Shown: in pieces, positions 43,996 to 52,678 of the stretch
Layout of the letters: the number at the start of each line of letters is the position of its first letter
Position numbering within the stretch: the stretch's first letter is position 1
NCBI GenBank assembly: GCA_965652145.1
Contig: CBFGTV010000013.1
Coordinates: 1-62,376, forward strand
DNA: 62,376 nt
Source of the DNA: CBFGTV01 sp965652145
GTDB lineage: Bacteria > Bacillota > Clostridia > Peptostreptococcales > Natronincolaceae
Reading direction: 5' to 3'
Notes under the pieces: model-generated
Seen by the model: the letters and a program-made list of their open reading frames with translations, nothing else
What the model was told of the DNA's origin: nothing
The model's database searches: none
Made by a program: the position numbers and the translations under genes

Positions 43996-46458
43996 CTATC
44001 GAATTACAATGTTAACCAGCTTCTTAGGAACAGTTATAACTTTTACTATTTCTGATCCCGCCAGTATAGCTTTAATTTTTTCATTTTCCATTGCTATCTT
44101 TTCCATTTCATCCTTGGAAGCTTCGGCCGGTATGGTAACTTTATCCTTAAGCTTTCCATTGATTTGAATCACGACTTCGATTTCATCCTTTATCAAGGCA
44201 CTGGTATCAAATTCGGGCCATTTTAATTGATGAATGCTTCCCTTGCCATCTATAAGCTGCCACAATTCCTCAGTTATATGGGGCGCAAAGGGTGCCAATA
44301 AAACAATAACCGTTGAAATCCCCTCTTTTAATAACTCCCCATTGATTGTAGCTTTATTGCTTTCCTTATACCTGTAAAGCTCATTCACCAATTCCATAAT
44401 ACCACTAATGGCAGTATTAAAGTTAAATCTGCCTTCAATATCTTCTGTTACCCGTTTTATAGTGTGATGAATCATATATTTCAAATTTTTGTCTTCTTTG
44501 GATTCCCCTGTAGCCTTTCCTGAGAACAAATCATTTTCCTTTGCTTCATCCACCAGACGCCACACTCTGTTTAAGAAACGGTAGCACCCTTCGACTCCCT
44601 GGTCACTCCACTCCAGGTCTCTTTCAGGAGGCGCTGCAAATAAAACAAATAAACGGGCAGTGTCGGCACCATATTTTTGTATAATTTCCTCGGGACTTAC
44701 AACATTTCCTTTGGATTTCGACATCTTGGCCCCATCCTTCAGTACCATTCCCTGGGTAAGGAGGTTCTTAAAGGGCTCCTTCAATTCCACATAGCCTAAA
44801 TCGTTAATTACCTTAGTGAAGAAGCGGGCATACAAAAGATGTAAAATGGCATGCTCTACTCCACCTATATACTGATCCACCGGCATCCAATAGCGAATTT
44901 TTTCTTTATCAAAGGGTAATGCTTCGTTTTTGGGATCAGCATATCTTAAGAAATACCAGGAGGAATCTACGAAGGTATCCATTGTATCCAATTCTCGTTT
45001 TCCTGGCTTACCGCATTTAGGGCATGGTGCATGAATAAAGGATTCACTGGTGGCCAGGGGGGATAAGCCCTTGCCGGTAAATTGAATATCGGTTGGCAGC
45101 TTAACTGGAAGCTCTTCCTCCTTAACAGGTACTGTACCACATTCCTCACAATAGATTACAGGAATAGGAACTCCCCAATAGCGTTGTCTTGATAGAAGCC
45201 AGTCCCGAAGCCGATAGCTTACAGTCTTTTTTCCCACACCAAGGGACTCTAGTTTTTCACTGATCTTTTTATAGGCTTCTTGATTGCTTAAGCCGTTAAA
45301 TTCCTGTGAATTAACCATTATACCGTTTCCATCATAGGCCGTATTTTCATCTGCATTATCCTTTTCTGCTGGCTCAATGACGGGGGTTATTTTTATATTG
45401 TACTTTTTAGCAAAATCCATGTCCCGCTGGTCATGGGCAGGCACCGCCATAATAGCACCTGTTCCGTAGTCAATTAGAACATAATTTGCAATATAGATGG
45501 GAATTAACTCACCAGAAAGAGGATTTTTACAATATCGTCCTATAAATAATCCTTCCTTTTCAATTTCTGTAGAGGTTCTTTCAATATCAGACATATGCTG
45601 AAGCTTATCCACCAATTCCTTAACCGGTGCTTCATATTCTGTTCCTGCTGTCAATTCAGCTACAAAGGGATGCTCCGGTGCCAATACCATATAGGTTGCA
45701 CCATAGATTGTATCGGGTCTGGTGGTGAAAACCCTAAGGGAATGGTTATAGCCTTCAATGGGGAAATCAATCTCAGCACCTTCGCTCTTCCCGATCCAAT
45801 TTTTTTGCATGGTTTTCACCTTTTCAGGCCATCCATCCAAGGTTTCAATATCTTCAAGAAGGGTTTCGGCATAGTCGGTAATTTTAAAATACCATTGGTT
45901 CAGCAGTTTTTTTCCAACCTTGCTATCACAGCGTTCACAATGGCCCCCTACGGCCTGCTCGTTGGCCAGTACTGTTTCACAGGAGGGGCACCAGTTGACC
46001 CTCGATTCCTTTTTATAAGCCAGTCCCTTTTCGTAAAATTTCAAAAACAACCATTGGGTCCATTTATAATAATCCTCATTACAGGTGGCAACCTCTCGAT
46101 TCCAATCATAGCTTAGTCCCAGCGTATTTAGTTGTTCCTTCATTTCCTGAATGTTTTTCTTTGTCCAGATATCTGGGTGAATACCGTGCTTAATAGCGGC
46201 ATTTTCAGCCGGCAAGCCAAAGGCGTCCCACCCCATGGGGTGCAGTACATTAAAGCCACGCATTTGCTTGAAACGAGCCACCACGTCACCTATGGAGTAG
46301 TTTCTCACATGGCCCATATGTATTTTCCCTGACGGGTAGGGAAACATCTCTAAAACATAATATTTGGGCTTTTCATTTTCTCCCGTTTCATAGGCCCTGG
46401 TATCGGCCCAATATTTTTGCCATTTGGCTTCGATTTCATTAAATTGATAATTACCCAT
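43996..46458 (-). CDS. leuS: Leucyl-tRNA synthetase
   Basis: The 820-residue class I enzyme charges tRNA-Leu. HIGH-type motif PSGKIHMGH, KMSKS motif (GAKMSKSKGN), a CP1 editing domain with GTGAIMAVPAHD, a zinc ribbon region (CPSC, CERC) and the leucine-specific C-terminus are all present. Start ATG 46458 has AGGAGGAA ahead; an in-frame start at 46491 lies within the leader. Expression should be controlled by the T-box just upstream. Confidence 0.98.
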   Translation of the reverse strand: MGNYQFNEIEAKWQKYWADTRAYETGENEKPKYYVLEMFPYPSGKIHMGHVRNYSIGDVVARFKQMRGFNVLHPMGWDAFGLPAENAAIKHGIHPDIWTKKNIQEMKEQLNTLGLSYDWNREVATCNEDYYKWTQWLFLKFYEKGLAYKKESRVNWCPSCETVLANEQAVGGHCERCDSKVGKKLLNQWYFKITDYAETLLEDIETLDGWPEKVKTMQKNWIGKSEGAEIDFPIEGYNHSLRVFTTRPDTIYGATYMVLAPEHPFVAELTAGTEYEAPVKELVDKLQHMSDIERTSTEIEKEGLFIGRYCKNPLSGELIPIYIANYVLIDYGTGAIMAVPAHDQRDMDFAKKYNIKITPVIEPAEKDNADENTAYDGNGIMVNSQEFNGLSNQEAYKKISEKLESLGVGKKTVSYRLRDWLLSRQRYWGVPIPVIYCEECGTVPVKEEELPVKLPTDIQFTGKGLSPLATSESFIHAPCPKCGKPGKRELDTMDTFVDSSWYFLRYADPKNEALPFDKEKIRYWMPVDQYIGGVEHAILHLLYARFFTKVINDLGYVELKEPFKNLLTQGMVLKDGAKMSKSKGNVVSPEEIIQKYGADTARLFVLFAAPPERDLEWSDQGVEGCYRFLNRVWRLVDEAKENDLFSGKATGESKEDKNLKYMIHHTIKRVTEDIEGRFNFNTAISGIMELVNELYRYKESNKATINGELLKEGISTVIVLLAPFAPHITEELWQLIDGKGSIHQLKWPEFDTSALIKDEIEVVIQINGKLKDKVTIPAEASKDEMEKIAMENEKIKAILAGSEIVKVITVPKKLVNIVIR

Positions 46459-46487
46459 ACGATTCCTCCTCAAATTTGTTTCTAAAT

Positions 46488-46735
46488 ACAAAAAACTTCC
46501 TGGTCAACATAGGGACGAGCTAAAGCCCGCGGTACCACCCTAATTGACAGAAAGTCCACTTTTACGGTTGATATAGGAACCCCTCCTAGGGCTTTTTAAA
46601 CAGGCAAGTTCAGCAGTTTTCCCTATCGGTTCGCACCAACCACCGACTCTCTTAAAGGACTTCATGCCTACTACTCCTTTGACCCTGAAAAACTATGAAA
46701 TTAACAACACCTACCCTTAAGCGAAGTGTTGTTTT
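46488..46735 (-). promoter_or_regulatory. T-box leader, leucine-specific, before leuS
   Basis: The minus strand holds the T-box sequence AGGGTGGTACCGCG (46528-46541), whose NCCA-binding bulge pairs with uncharged tRNA. A stem I region upstream carries a specifier in GAACTTGCC (46603-46611), reading CTT, a leucine codon. A terminator stem (ACTTTCTG with CAGGAAGT, then TTTTTTG) overlaps the antiterminator. The element lies between a consensus promoter and leuS, so leuS is switched on when tRNA-Leu is uncharged. Confidence 0.95.
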
Positions 46736-46764
46736 TATTTTTTTGTTAAGTTAGTTTATATAAC

Positions 46765-46794
46765 ATTATAAATCATTTTTCTCAATTTTGTCAA
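46765..46794 (-). promoter_or_regulatory. Consensus sigma-A promoter of leuS, inside the 3' end of rsfS
   Basis: TTGACA (46789-46794), an 18-base spacer and TATAAT (46765-46770) match the sigma-A consensus at all twelve positions. The promoter overlaps the last codons of rsfS and drives the T-box leader. Confidence 0.88.
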
Positions 46795-47134
46795 TATTAA
46801 CCGTTAAGGCATCACGCCAGATTCTTTCTATATTATAGAAGGCTCGATCTTCTTCATGGAATAGATGAACCACCACATCACCATAGTCCATTAAAATCCA
46901 TCGTGCTGTATGGTACCCTTCCTTATGAGACAGGTTTACCCCTATTTTGGTCAATTGATCTTCAACTTCATCGGCAATGGCCTTCACTTGTCTGCTGGAG
47001 GCAGCACTGGCAATGACAAAATAATCGCAAATGGAGCTGACCTTTGACAAATCTAGTACAATAATATCTTCTCCTAGTTTATCTTCAATATGATATACAA
47101 TTCGTTTAACTAAATCAAATGCAGTTTTTTCCAT
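46766..47134 (-). CDS. rsfS: Ribosome silencing factor RsfS
   Basis: The 122-residue protein binds ribosomal protein L14 and blocks subunit joining in starvation. It has the family motif DYFVIASAASSRQVKAIAD and ends in the RFYNLE-like stretch AFYNIERIW. Start ATG 47134 has GGGAGG ahead. It lies close to yqeK and nadD, the standard neighbours of rsfS in Firmicutes, though here an antiporter gene and the LCP gene have come between. Confidence 0.95.
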   Translation of the reverse strand: MEKTAFDLVKRIVYHIEDKLGEDIIVLDLSKVSSICDYFVIASAASSRQVKAIADEVEDQLTKIGVNLSHKEGYHTARWILMDYGDVVVHLFHEEDRAFYNIERIWRDALTVNIDKIEKNDL

Positions 47135-47148
47135 ATAATTCCTCCCGT

Positions 47149-48147
47149 TTACATAAATAATCTTGCCAGAATAAATAAATAAGCACAATAAATGCCTAAT
47201 ATTATAGCCCCTAAAATCCGATTTATTTTACTAAATACAATCCCCCCCAGCACCAATATCGCTATCAATATGGCAGCAACCGGTAAATCAAAATAAAGGG
47301 TTTGAGGTATATTGTATATGGTTGCCCCCAGCATAACATTCTGGTAGCTGATCACAATGCCAGGATTGCTTAGCTTGGAGGATATCCCAATTACCATCAG
47401 TAAATTCAAAATACTTGCTCCTATAATATTACCCACCGATATCCCCTGCTGTTTTTTTACAACGGCAGAAATGGCGGTAATTAATTCAGGCAGCGATGTG
47501 CCCAGGGCAATGAGGGTAAGGCTGACTATCTGTTCGGGTATGCCAATAATCTGAGCCAATACAACGCCCTGGGTGACCAGCAGTCGAGCTCCGCCTATAA
47601 CAAATAGAGCTCCGCCTAAGAATTTTAATATATGATGCCCCGGGGCTCCCTTACTATTGTAGTTAACAGATTCCCTATTGGGAAGCCGGTTGCTGTGCTT
47701 TAATTCAATAATATTTAAACCAATGTAGATTGCGAAAAAAATTAGAAATACAGTTCCTTCTCTGGGGGTAATCATGCGATTGGCTGCTGTAAAAAAAAGC
47801 AATAAGCAGCTTATTATCATGAATATTCCCTTAATGGAAAAGGTACTGCGTTGAATCTTAACGGGTGTCAGTACCGCTGTCAGTCCCAATATGAGGCCTA
47901 TGTTACAAATAACTGATCCAACCACATTGCCGATGGCCACGTCATAAAACCGCTGATAGGTGGCTATGGTAGACACCAATAGCTCTGGCAGGGTGGTGGC
48001 AATGCTGACAACGGTGGCTCCTATTATTACATTGGGAATACCGGTTACCTTTGCCAGCCAAATTGCCGATTCCACAAACCAATCGCCGCCCTTAATGGTC
48101 ATACCCAGGCCAAGTAAAAATAGCATCGAAACAATCAATGTCTCCAT
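47149..48147 (-). CDS. Calcium/sodium antiporter (CaCA family)
   Basis: The 332-residue membrane protein has ten or eleven hydrophobic segments and the two alpha repeats of the K+-dependent Ca2+/Na+ exchanger-like YrbG group: VIGATVVSIATTLPELLVS and LIALGTSLPELITA. Each carries the acidic residue needed for cation binding. It sits between LCP and rsfS, ending 15 bases before the rsfS start. A palindrome lies upstream of it. Confidence 0.93.
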   Translation of the reverse strand: METLIVSMLFLLGLGMTIKGGDWFVESAIWLAKVTGIPNVIIGATVVSIATTLPELLVSTIATYQRFYDVAIGNVVGSVICNIGLILGLTAVLTPVKIQRSTFSIKGIFMIISCLLLFFTAANRMITPREGTVFLIFFAIYIGLNIIELKHSNRLPNRESVNYNSKGAPGHHILKFLGGALFVIGGARLLVTQGVVLAQIIGIPEQIVSLTLIALGTSLPELITAISAVVKKQQGISVGNIIGASILNLLMVIGISSKLSNPGIVISYQNVMLGATIYNIPQTLYFDLPVAAILIAILVLGGIVFSKINRILGAIILGIYCAYLFILARLFM

Positions 48148-48189
48148 ATTATCCCCCTAATGCTGTGATTTATGAAATGGATCACAACT

Positions 48190-48225
48190 TAGTACGCTGC
48201 ATCATTTAAATGACGCTAGGTACTA
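48190..48225. repeat. 36-bp interrupted palindrome upstream of the antiporter gene
   Basis: Arms TAGTAC and GTACTA are exact complements centred on a perfect 12-base core TCATTTAAATGA (48202-48213), all around the same axis. It lies between the LCP gene and the antiporter start. An AT-rich near-palindrome follows at about 48231-48254. It could be an operator or a terminator of the LCP message; no U run follows. Confidence 0.5.
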
Positions 48226-48292
48226 GAACCATATCGATATAAATATATTGATATCATTCAAATATATGTCAGGGGATTAATATGAATTTAGC

Positions 48293-49483
48293 TTAATTCG
48301 CCAAGTCACTGCCTACAATTAATCTTATTGTTGAATCTGAAGGGGTTTCCTTTTCCCTTAAATCCTTTATTTTAAACAGACTTGCCACCTTTTTAGCCTG
48401 TTTTTCAAAGCCCTTTGGATATTCTATAAAGGACGACGCTACATTACTGCTTTCATAATTGTCTATCGAGCTAACCTGAATACCCTCTTTTTCAAGAAGC
48501 CCTTGATATTTTGCAGCAATTCCAGAGACACCACAGCCATTTAATACAGTCACATCAAAGCCTTTTTCTATTTCTCCTACTAAATAGCTGTTGCGCATAT
48601 TCCGTACTTCAGCTTCATCGGCTACATAATAAGATACATTCCCTATATACTTGGAGGTACCCGGCAGGGTCAGCTTAATCATTTCCTCATTGTTAAAGCC
48701 AGCCAGCTTGGTACCCAAGCTAAGCATTTTTGTTTTAGGAAGGTCAGTGTCAACATTGCTGTAGAATATATCAATTAACTGCGGGATCTTAGGGATCACT
48801 GAGGGTGACAATACTTTATCCTTCAAGGCTTGAACAAACTGCTGCTGAGCCTCTATTCGTCCTAGATCCTGATTGGCATATCCCTTTCGAAATCGTAGAA
48901 AGTGAACAGCGTTTTTGCCGTCCAATACCTGCAGCCCTTTCTTAATATTAATATGAAGGGGCGGATCATCATAAGGATCATCATATTTCATGTTCATGGG
49001 AACATCTATTTCGACCCCCCCCAGGGCATCTACCACCTCTTCTACAGCATGATAGTTTATTCTGACATAGTAATCAATTTCTATTCCCAATAATCCCTCG
49101 ACGGTTTCCAGCAAAAGCTCAGGGCCCCCATAGGCATGGGAATGATTAATTTTTTCCTGGGAGCTTCTTCCCGATATGGGCACCCGAGTATCCCTGGGAA
49201 TAGAGAGAAGTACAGGGTTTTTCCCGGCTCCGTCAACGCTTAAAAGCATAATGGTATCTGATCTGCGTTTCTCTACCTTTTCAGGATTATCTGCATCAAT
49301 ACCAAATACTAATATATTGATTCTTTCCTTTCGGTTGCCAAAAATATTCAGTGGGTTTAATATTCCTCCGCCTGAACCATTAAAGCCTCCTGCCATTAAT
49401 AAATTGGTCATGGCCCCAGCGCCTATAAAAAATATGGCCCCAAGGAAAATCAATAACCAGAACCTTTTTCTTATTTTTCTCAT
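48293..49483 (-). CDS. LytR-CpsA-Psr (LCP) family glycopolymer transferase
   Basis: LCP enzymes attach teichoic acids or other polymers to peptidoglycan on the outer face of the membrane. The 396-residue protein has a short cytoplasmic start, one membrane segment (about 7-27), the LCP domain with DTIMLLSVDG, SIPRDTRV and LRFRKGY arginines, and a C-terminal LytR_C-type domain (about 300-390). Start ATG 49483 lies 2 bases after the yqeK stop; its ribosome site AAGGAG is inside yqeK. The antiporter gene follows. Confidence 0.94.
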   Translation of the reverse strand: MRKIRKRFWLLIFLGAIFFIGAGAMTNLLMAGGFNGSGGGILNPLNIFGNRKERINILVFGIDADNPEKVEKRRSDTIMLLSVDGAGKNPVLLSIPRDTRVPISGRSSQEKINHSHAYGGPELLLETVEGLLGIEIDYYVRINYHAVEEVVDALGGVEIDVPMNMKYDDPYDDPPLHINIKKGLQVLDGKNAVHFLRFRKGYANQDLGRIEAQQQFVQALKDKVLSPSVIPKIPQLIDIFYSNVDTDLPKTKMLSLGTKLAGFNNEEMIKLTLPGTSKYIGNVSYYVADEAEVRNMRNSYLVGEIEKGFDVTVLNGCGVSGIAAKYQGLLEKEGIQVSSIDNYESSNVASSFIEYPKGFEKQAKKVASLFKIKDLREKETPSDSTIRLIVGSDLAN

Positions 49484-49484
49484 G

Positions 49485-50069
49485 CTATCTAGCTCCTTCA
49501 ATGGTTTTTAAGATTTCATTCCTAGCATGGATTGTATTGGGGTGAAGGGGTTTTCCTATCCTTATCACATAGACGATTGTATTATCAAAAGCCCTCAAAA
49601 CGGCTCTGTCAAGACTTTCCTCTGCCAACTGCCTTAAATCATCCACCCCTGGATAATCCCTTCCTACCTCGATAAAATCTGCTAAATAGATGATTTTTTC
49701 AAGAATACCCATTTTGACATTACCAGTGGTATGATTTTCTATGGCTTTAATAATACTTTCATTTTGAATTCCAAACGCTGCTTTGGCAATATGGGCTCCT
49801 ACCTTGCCATGAAGCAGTTCATGGGCCTCCATCAAAACTTCATCAACCTTCAGCTGGTTAACTTTAATGTACTCCTTTAGCTCAGCCTCTGAAAAATCCT
49901 TTGCATAATCATGAAGTAAAGCGGCTATTCGAGCTTCCTCTGGATTTGCGCCATATTTGTCGGCTAAGTAAATGGCAGCATCTACTACCCCCATGGTATG
50001 GTCATATCGTTTGGGATTAATTACCTCTTTAAGTTTCCTTTCGATTGCTTCAATTAACTTTTTATCCAT
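49485..50069 (-). CDS. yqeK: HD-domain Ap4A hydrolase YqeK
   Basis: The 194-residue HD-domain enzyme splits diadenosine tetraphosphate symmetrically to ADP. It shows RYDHTMGV, the HD pair in ALLHDYAKD, and later histidines in EAHELLHG and IENHTTG. It lies 12 bases after nadD, the usual nadD-yqeK order of Firmicutes. Confidence 0.96.
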   Translation of the reverse strand: MDKKLIEAIERKLKEVINPKRYDHTMGVVDAAIYLADKYGANPEEARIAALLHDYAKDFSEAELKEYIKVNQLKVDEVLMEAHELLHGKVGAHIAKAAFGIQNESIIKAIENHTTGNVKMGILEKIIYLADFIEVGRDYPGVDDLRQLAEESLDRAVLRAFDNTIVYVIRIGKPLHPNTIHARNEILKTIEGAR

Positions 50070-50081
50070 ATAACTCCCCCC

Positions 50082-50723
50082 TTACTCTTTGTACAGGTCA
50101 TGCTTATGTATATAAGCTTCTACCCCCGGGGGAACCATGTACTTGATATTCTTTCCCTTTCGTACCCGGTCTCTGATATCGGTCGATGAAATTTCCAGGG
50201 TAGGAATGGCTAATTTTATTATATCTCCCTTATACTCATTCGTAAAATATTCAATTTTTTCGTCCAGCTTCCGATTGTCAAAATTTCCCCTTGTGACAAT
50301 GACCAGATTGATTAACTTAAGCAGCTCACGATAATCCTTCCAGCCCTCTATTTCCATAAAAACATCAGTTCCAATAATGAAATAAAGGGCCGTATCGACA
50401 GGGTTTTCTGAGATAAGCTGTCGTACTGTGTCTATAGTATAGGAATAGCCGGACCGTTGTATTTCCACACTTGAAACATCAAAATATAGATTATCAGCCG
50501 TAGCAATTTCAGTCATGACACCTCGATGATAGGCTTCTGTAACAGATTCCTTCTCTTTAAAGGGCGATATTCTATTGGGAATAAACAAAATTTTATTCAG
50601 CTGAAGCGCCTCCAGAACAATTTGGGCAATAAAAAGATGTCCGTTATGAATGGGGTCAAAGGTACCGCCCAATATTCCATAACGTTTCTTCCCTGCCTGT
50701 TTATTACAATCGATTGAATTCAT
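50082..50723 (-). CDS. nadD: Nicotinate-nucleotide adenylyltransferase
   Basis: The 213-residue enzyme makes nicotinate adenine dinucleotide in NAD synthesis. It has the nucleotidyltransferase motif GGTFDPIHNGH and the C-terminal ISSTDIRDRV. Start ATG 50723 has AGAGGTG ahead. It is the first gene of the nadD-yqeK-LCP run, bordered by the glnS terminator. Confidence 0.97.
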   Translation of the reverse strand: MNSIDCNKQAGKKRYGILGGTFDPIHNGHLFIAQIVLEALQLNKILFIPNRISPFKEKESVTEAYHRGVMTEIATADNLYFDVSSVEIQRSGYSYTIDTVRQLISENPVDTALYFIIGTDVFMEIEGWKDYRELLKLINLVIVTRGNFDNRKLDEKIEYFTNEYKGDIIKLAIPTLEISSTDIRDRVRKGKNIKYMVPPGVEAYIHKHDLYKE

Positions 50724-50841
50724 TTTTGCACCTCTTTTGCTTTATTTCAGCGGCATCTATAATATTCTAACAAATATTGTTCTTCTGATAAAGGGAAAAT
50801 ATTTCATTTATTAGATTTTCTACTTAAAAACGAAGGAAAAA

Positions 50842-50866
50842 ATCCGAAGCATGATTTGCCTCGGAT
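50842..50866 (-). terminator. Intrinsic terminator of glnS
   Basis: ATCCGA and TCGGAT arms, extended by two more pairs and a G-U on the minus strand, are followed by TTTTTTCC. It starts 7 bases after the glnS stop codon. Confidence 0.9.
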
Positions 50867-50873
50867 CACTCAC

Positions 50874-52559
50874 TTATTTTTTGTTTAGTTTAGCCCAGGT
50901 ATCCCTTAAGGAAACAATACGGTTAAATACAGGAGCCCCTTCCTTTGAATCTACCGGGTCTACAGAAAAATAACCATGTCTCATAAACTGGTACTTACTG
51001 CCCTTGGCAGCCATTTTTAGACTAGGCTCAACAACAGCCTTCATCACTTGAATGGAATTGGGATTCACATTAGATAAAAAGTCGTTTTCCAAACTGTCTT
51101 CTGCCTCTTCATCAAGCAGTAAGGGTTCAAAAAGTCTGACCTCTGCAGGAATTCCGTGGCTGGCTGAAACCCAGTGAAGGGTTCCCTTAACTTTTTTGCC
51201 GCTGGTGTTACTGCCACTTTTCGTGTCAGGATCATAGGTACATCTAAGCTCCAAAATTTCACCGGTCTTTTCATCCTTGATAACCTGTTCACATTTGATA
51301 ATGTAGGCATGCTTAAGTCGTACTTCGTTTCCTGGGAAAAGTCGGAAATATTTTTTAGGCGGATTTTCCATAAAATCCTCTTGCTCTATATAAATTTCTC
51401 TGGAGAAGAGTATAGTTCTAGTTCCCATTTCAGGATTTTCTGGATTATTTTCAGCTATTAGCTCTTCAACCTGCCCCTCCGGATAATTTTCAATAACCAC
51501 CTTAAGGGGCTTTAAGACCGCCATAACCCTGGAAGCCTTGGTATTAAGGTCTTCCCTGATACAATGCTCAAGCATAGCAATATCAACCACACTGTTACTT
51601 TTGGCCACTCCAATTCTGTCACAGAAGTCACGAATGGCCTCCGGTGTATAGCCTCTTCTCCTAAATCCACTGATGGTAGGCATTCTTGGGTCATCCCAGC
51701 CTGATACCAGCCCCTCCTCCACCAGCCTTCGGAGCTTTCGCTTACTCATGACGGTGTCACTTAAATTTAACCGAGCAAATTCTATTTGCTGAGGTTTGGC
51801 CTCAACCTTACAATTTTCAATAAACCAATTGTACAGCGGTCGATGATCTTCAAATTCCAGGGTGCAAATTGAATGGGTAATTCCTTCAAAGGCATCTGAC
51901 AGGGGATGGGCATAGTCATACATTGGATAAATACACCATTGGTCGCCGGTCCGATGGTGATGGGCCCTTAAAATCCGATACATGACCGGGTCCCTCATAT
52001 TCAAATTAGGCGAGCTCATATCAATTTTAGCCCGGAGTACCCTGCTGCCATCTTCAAATTCACCTGCCCTCATCCTCTCAAAAAGCTTCAGGTTTTCTTC
52101 AATGGAGCGGTTTCGATGGGGGCTTTCCTTCCCCGGCTCTGTCAAGGTTCCCCTGTACTGCCTCATCTCTTCGGGAGACAGATCGCACACATAAGCCTTA
52201 CCATCCTTAATTAACTGAACTGCCAGCTGATACAATCTTTCAAAGTAGTCTGAAGCAAAGTACAAACGATCCTCCCAGTCAAAGCCTAACCATTTAATAT
52301 CTTCTTTAATTGATTCAACATACTCTACCTCTTCTTTACTGGGGTTTGTGTCATCCAGCCGTAAATTACATAATCCGTTAAATTTTTCTGCCAGTCCAAA
52401 ATTTAAGCAAATTGACTTAGCATGGCCTATATGGAGATATCCGTTGGGCTCCGGCGGAAATCGTGTATGAACCCGAGAATCATTACGATTATTTTTCAGG
52501 TCATCATTTATTAAATTAATAATAAAATTAGATTGAACTGGATTATTCGGTGTTGTCAT
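50874..52559 (-). CDS. glnS: Glutaminyl-tRNA synthetase
   Basis: The 561-residue class I enzyme charges tRNA-Gln directly. It has the HIGH motif PPEPNGYLHIGHAKS, the KMSKS-like VMSKRKLRRL, and the GlnRS anticodon-binding beta barrels at the end. Most Firmicutes use the GatCAB route instead, so a glnS gene points to an acquired enzyme, known in several Clostridia. Start ATG 52559 has GAGGAGG before it. It has its own sigma-A promoter and terminator, so it is a single-gene unit. Confidence 0.96.
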   Translation of the reverse strand: MTTPNNPVQSNFIINLINDDLKNNRNDSRVHTRFPPEPNGYLHIGHAKSICLNFGLAEKFNGLCNLRLDDTNPSKEEVEYVESIKEDIKWLGFDWEDRLYFASDYFERLYQLAVQLIKDGKAYVCDLSPEEMRQYRGTLTEPGKESPHRNRSIEENLKLFERMRAGEFEDGSRVLRAKIDMSSPNLNMRDPVMYRILRAHHHRTGDQWCIYPMYDYAHPLSDAFEGITHSICTLEFEDHRPLYNWFIENCKVEAKPQQIEFARLNLSDTVMSKRKLRRLVEEGLVSGWDDPRMPTISGFRRRGYTPEAIRDFCDRIGVAKSNSVVDIAMLEHCIREDLNTKASRVMAVLKPLKVVIENYPEGQVEELIAENNPENPEMGTRTILFSREIYIEQEDFMENPPKKYFRLFPGNEVRLKHAYIIKCEQVIKDEKTGEILELRCTYDPDTKSGSNTSGKKVKGTLHWVSASHGIPAEVRLFEPLLLDEEAEDSLENDFLSNVNPNSIQVMKAVVEPSLKMAAKGSKYQFMRHGYFSVDPVDSKEGAPVFNRIVSLRDTWAKLNKK

Positions 52560-52600
52560 GAAATGACCTCCTCTTTTGCATGTAGTACTATTATTTAACA

Positions 52601-52629
52601 ATTATATTTGATAAAGTCCGCTACATCAA
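52601..52629 (-). promoter_or_regulatory. Sigma-A promoter of glnS
   Basis: TTGATG (52624-52629), a 17-base spacer and TATAAT (52601-52606) on the minus strand, 41 bases before the start codon. No T-box precedes it. Confidence 0.75.
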
Positions 52630-52678
52630 GGAAAATTTACTAAATTATCATCTTCTGGGTCAATGGCCTCACCAATAC

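Noticed and set aside
45595..46116. 173-codon open frame on the plus strand
   Set aside because: It lies fully inside leuS on the opposite strand and has no ribosome site; it is a shadow.
52560..52678. T-box before glnS
   Set aside because: An ordinary promoter lies 41 bases from the start; there is no room for a leader.
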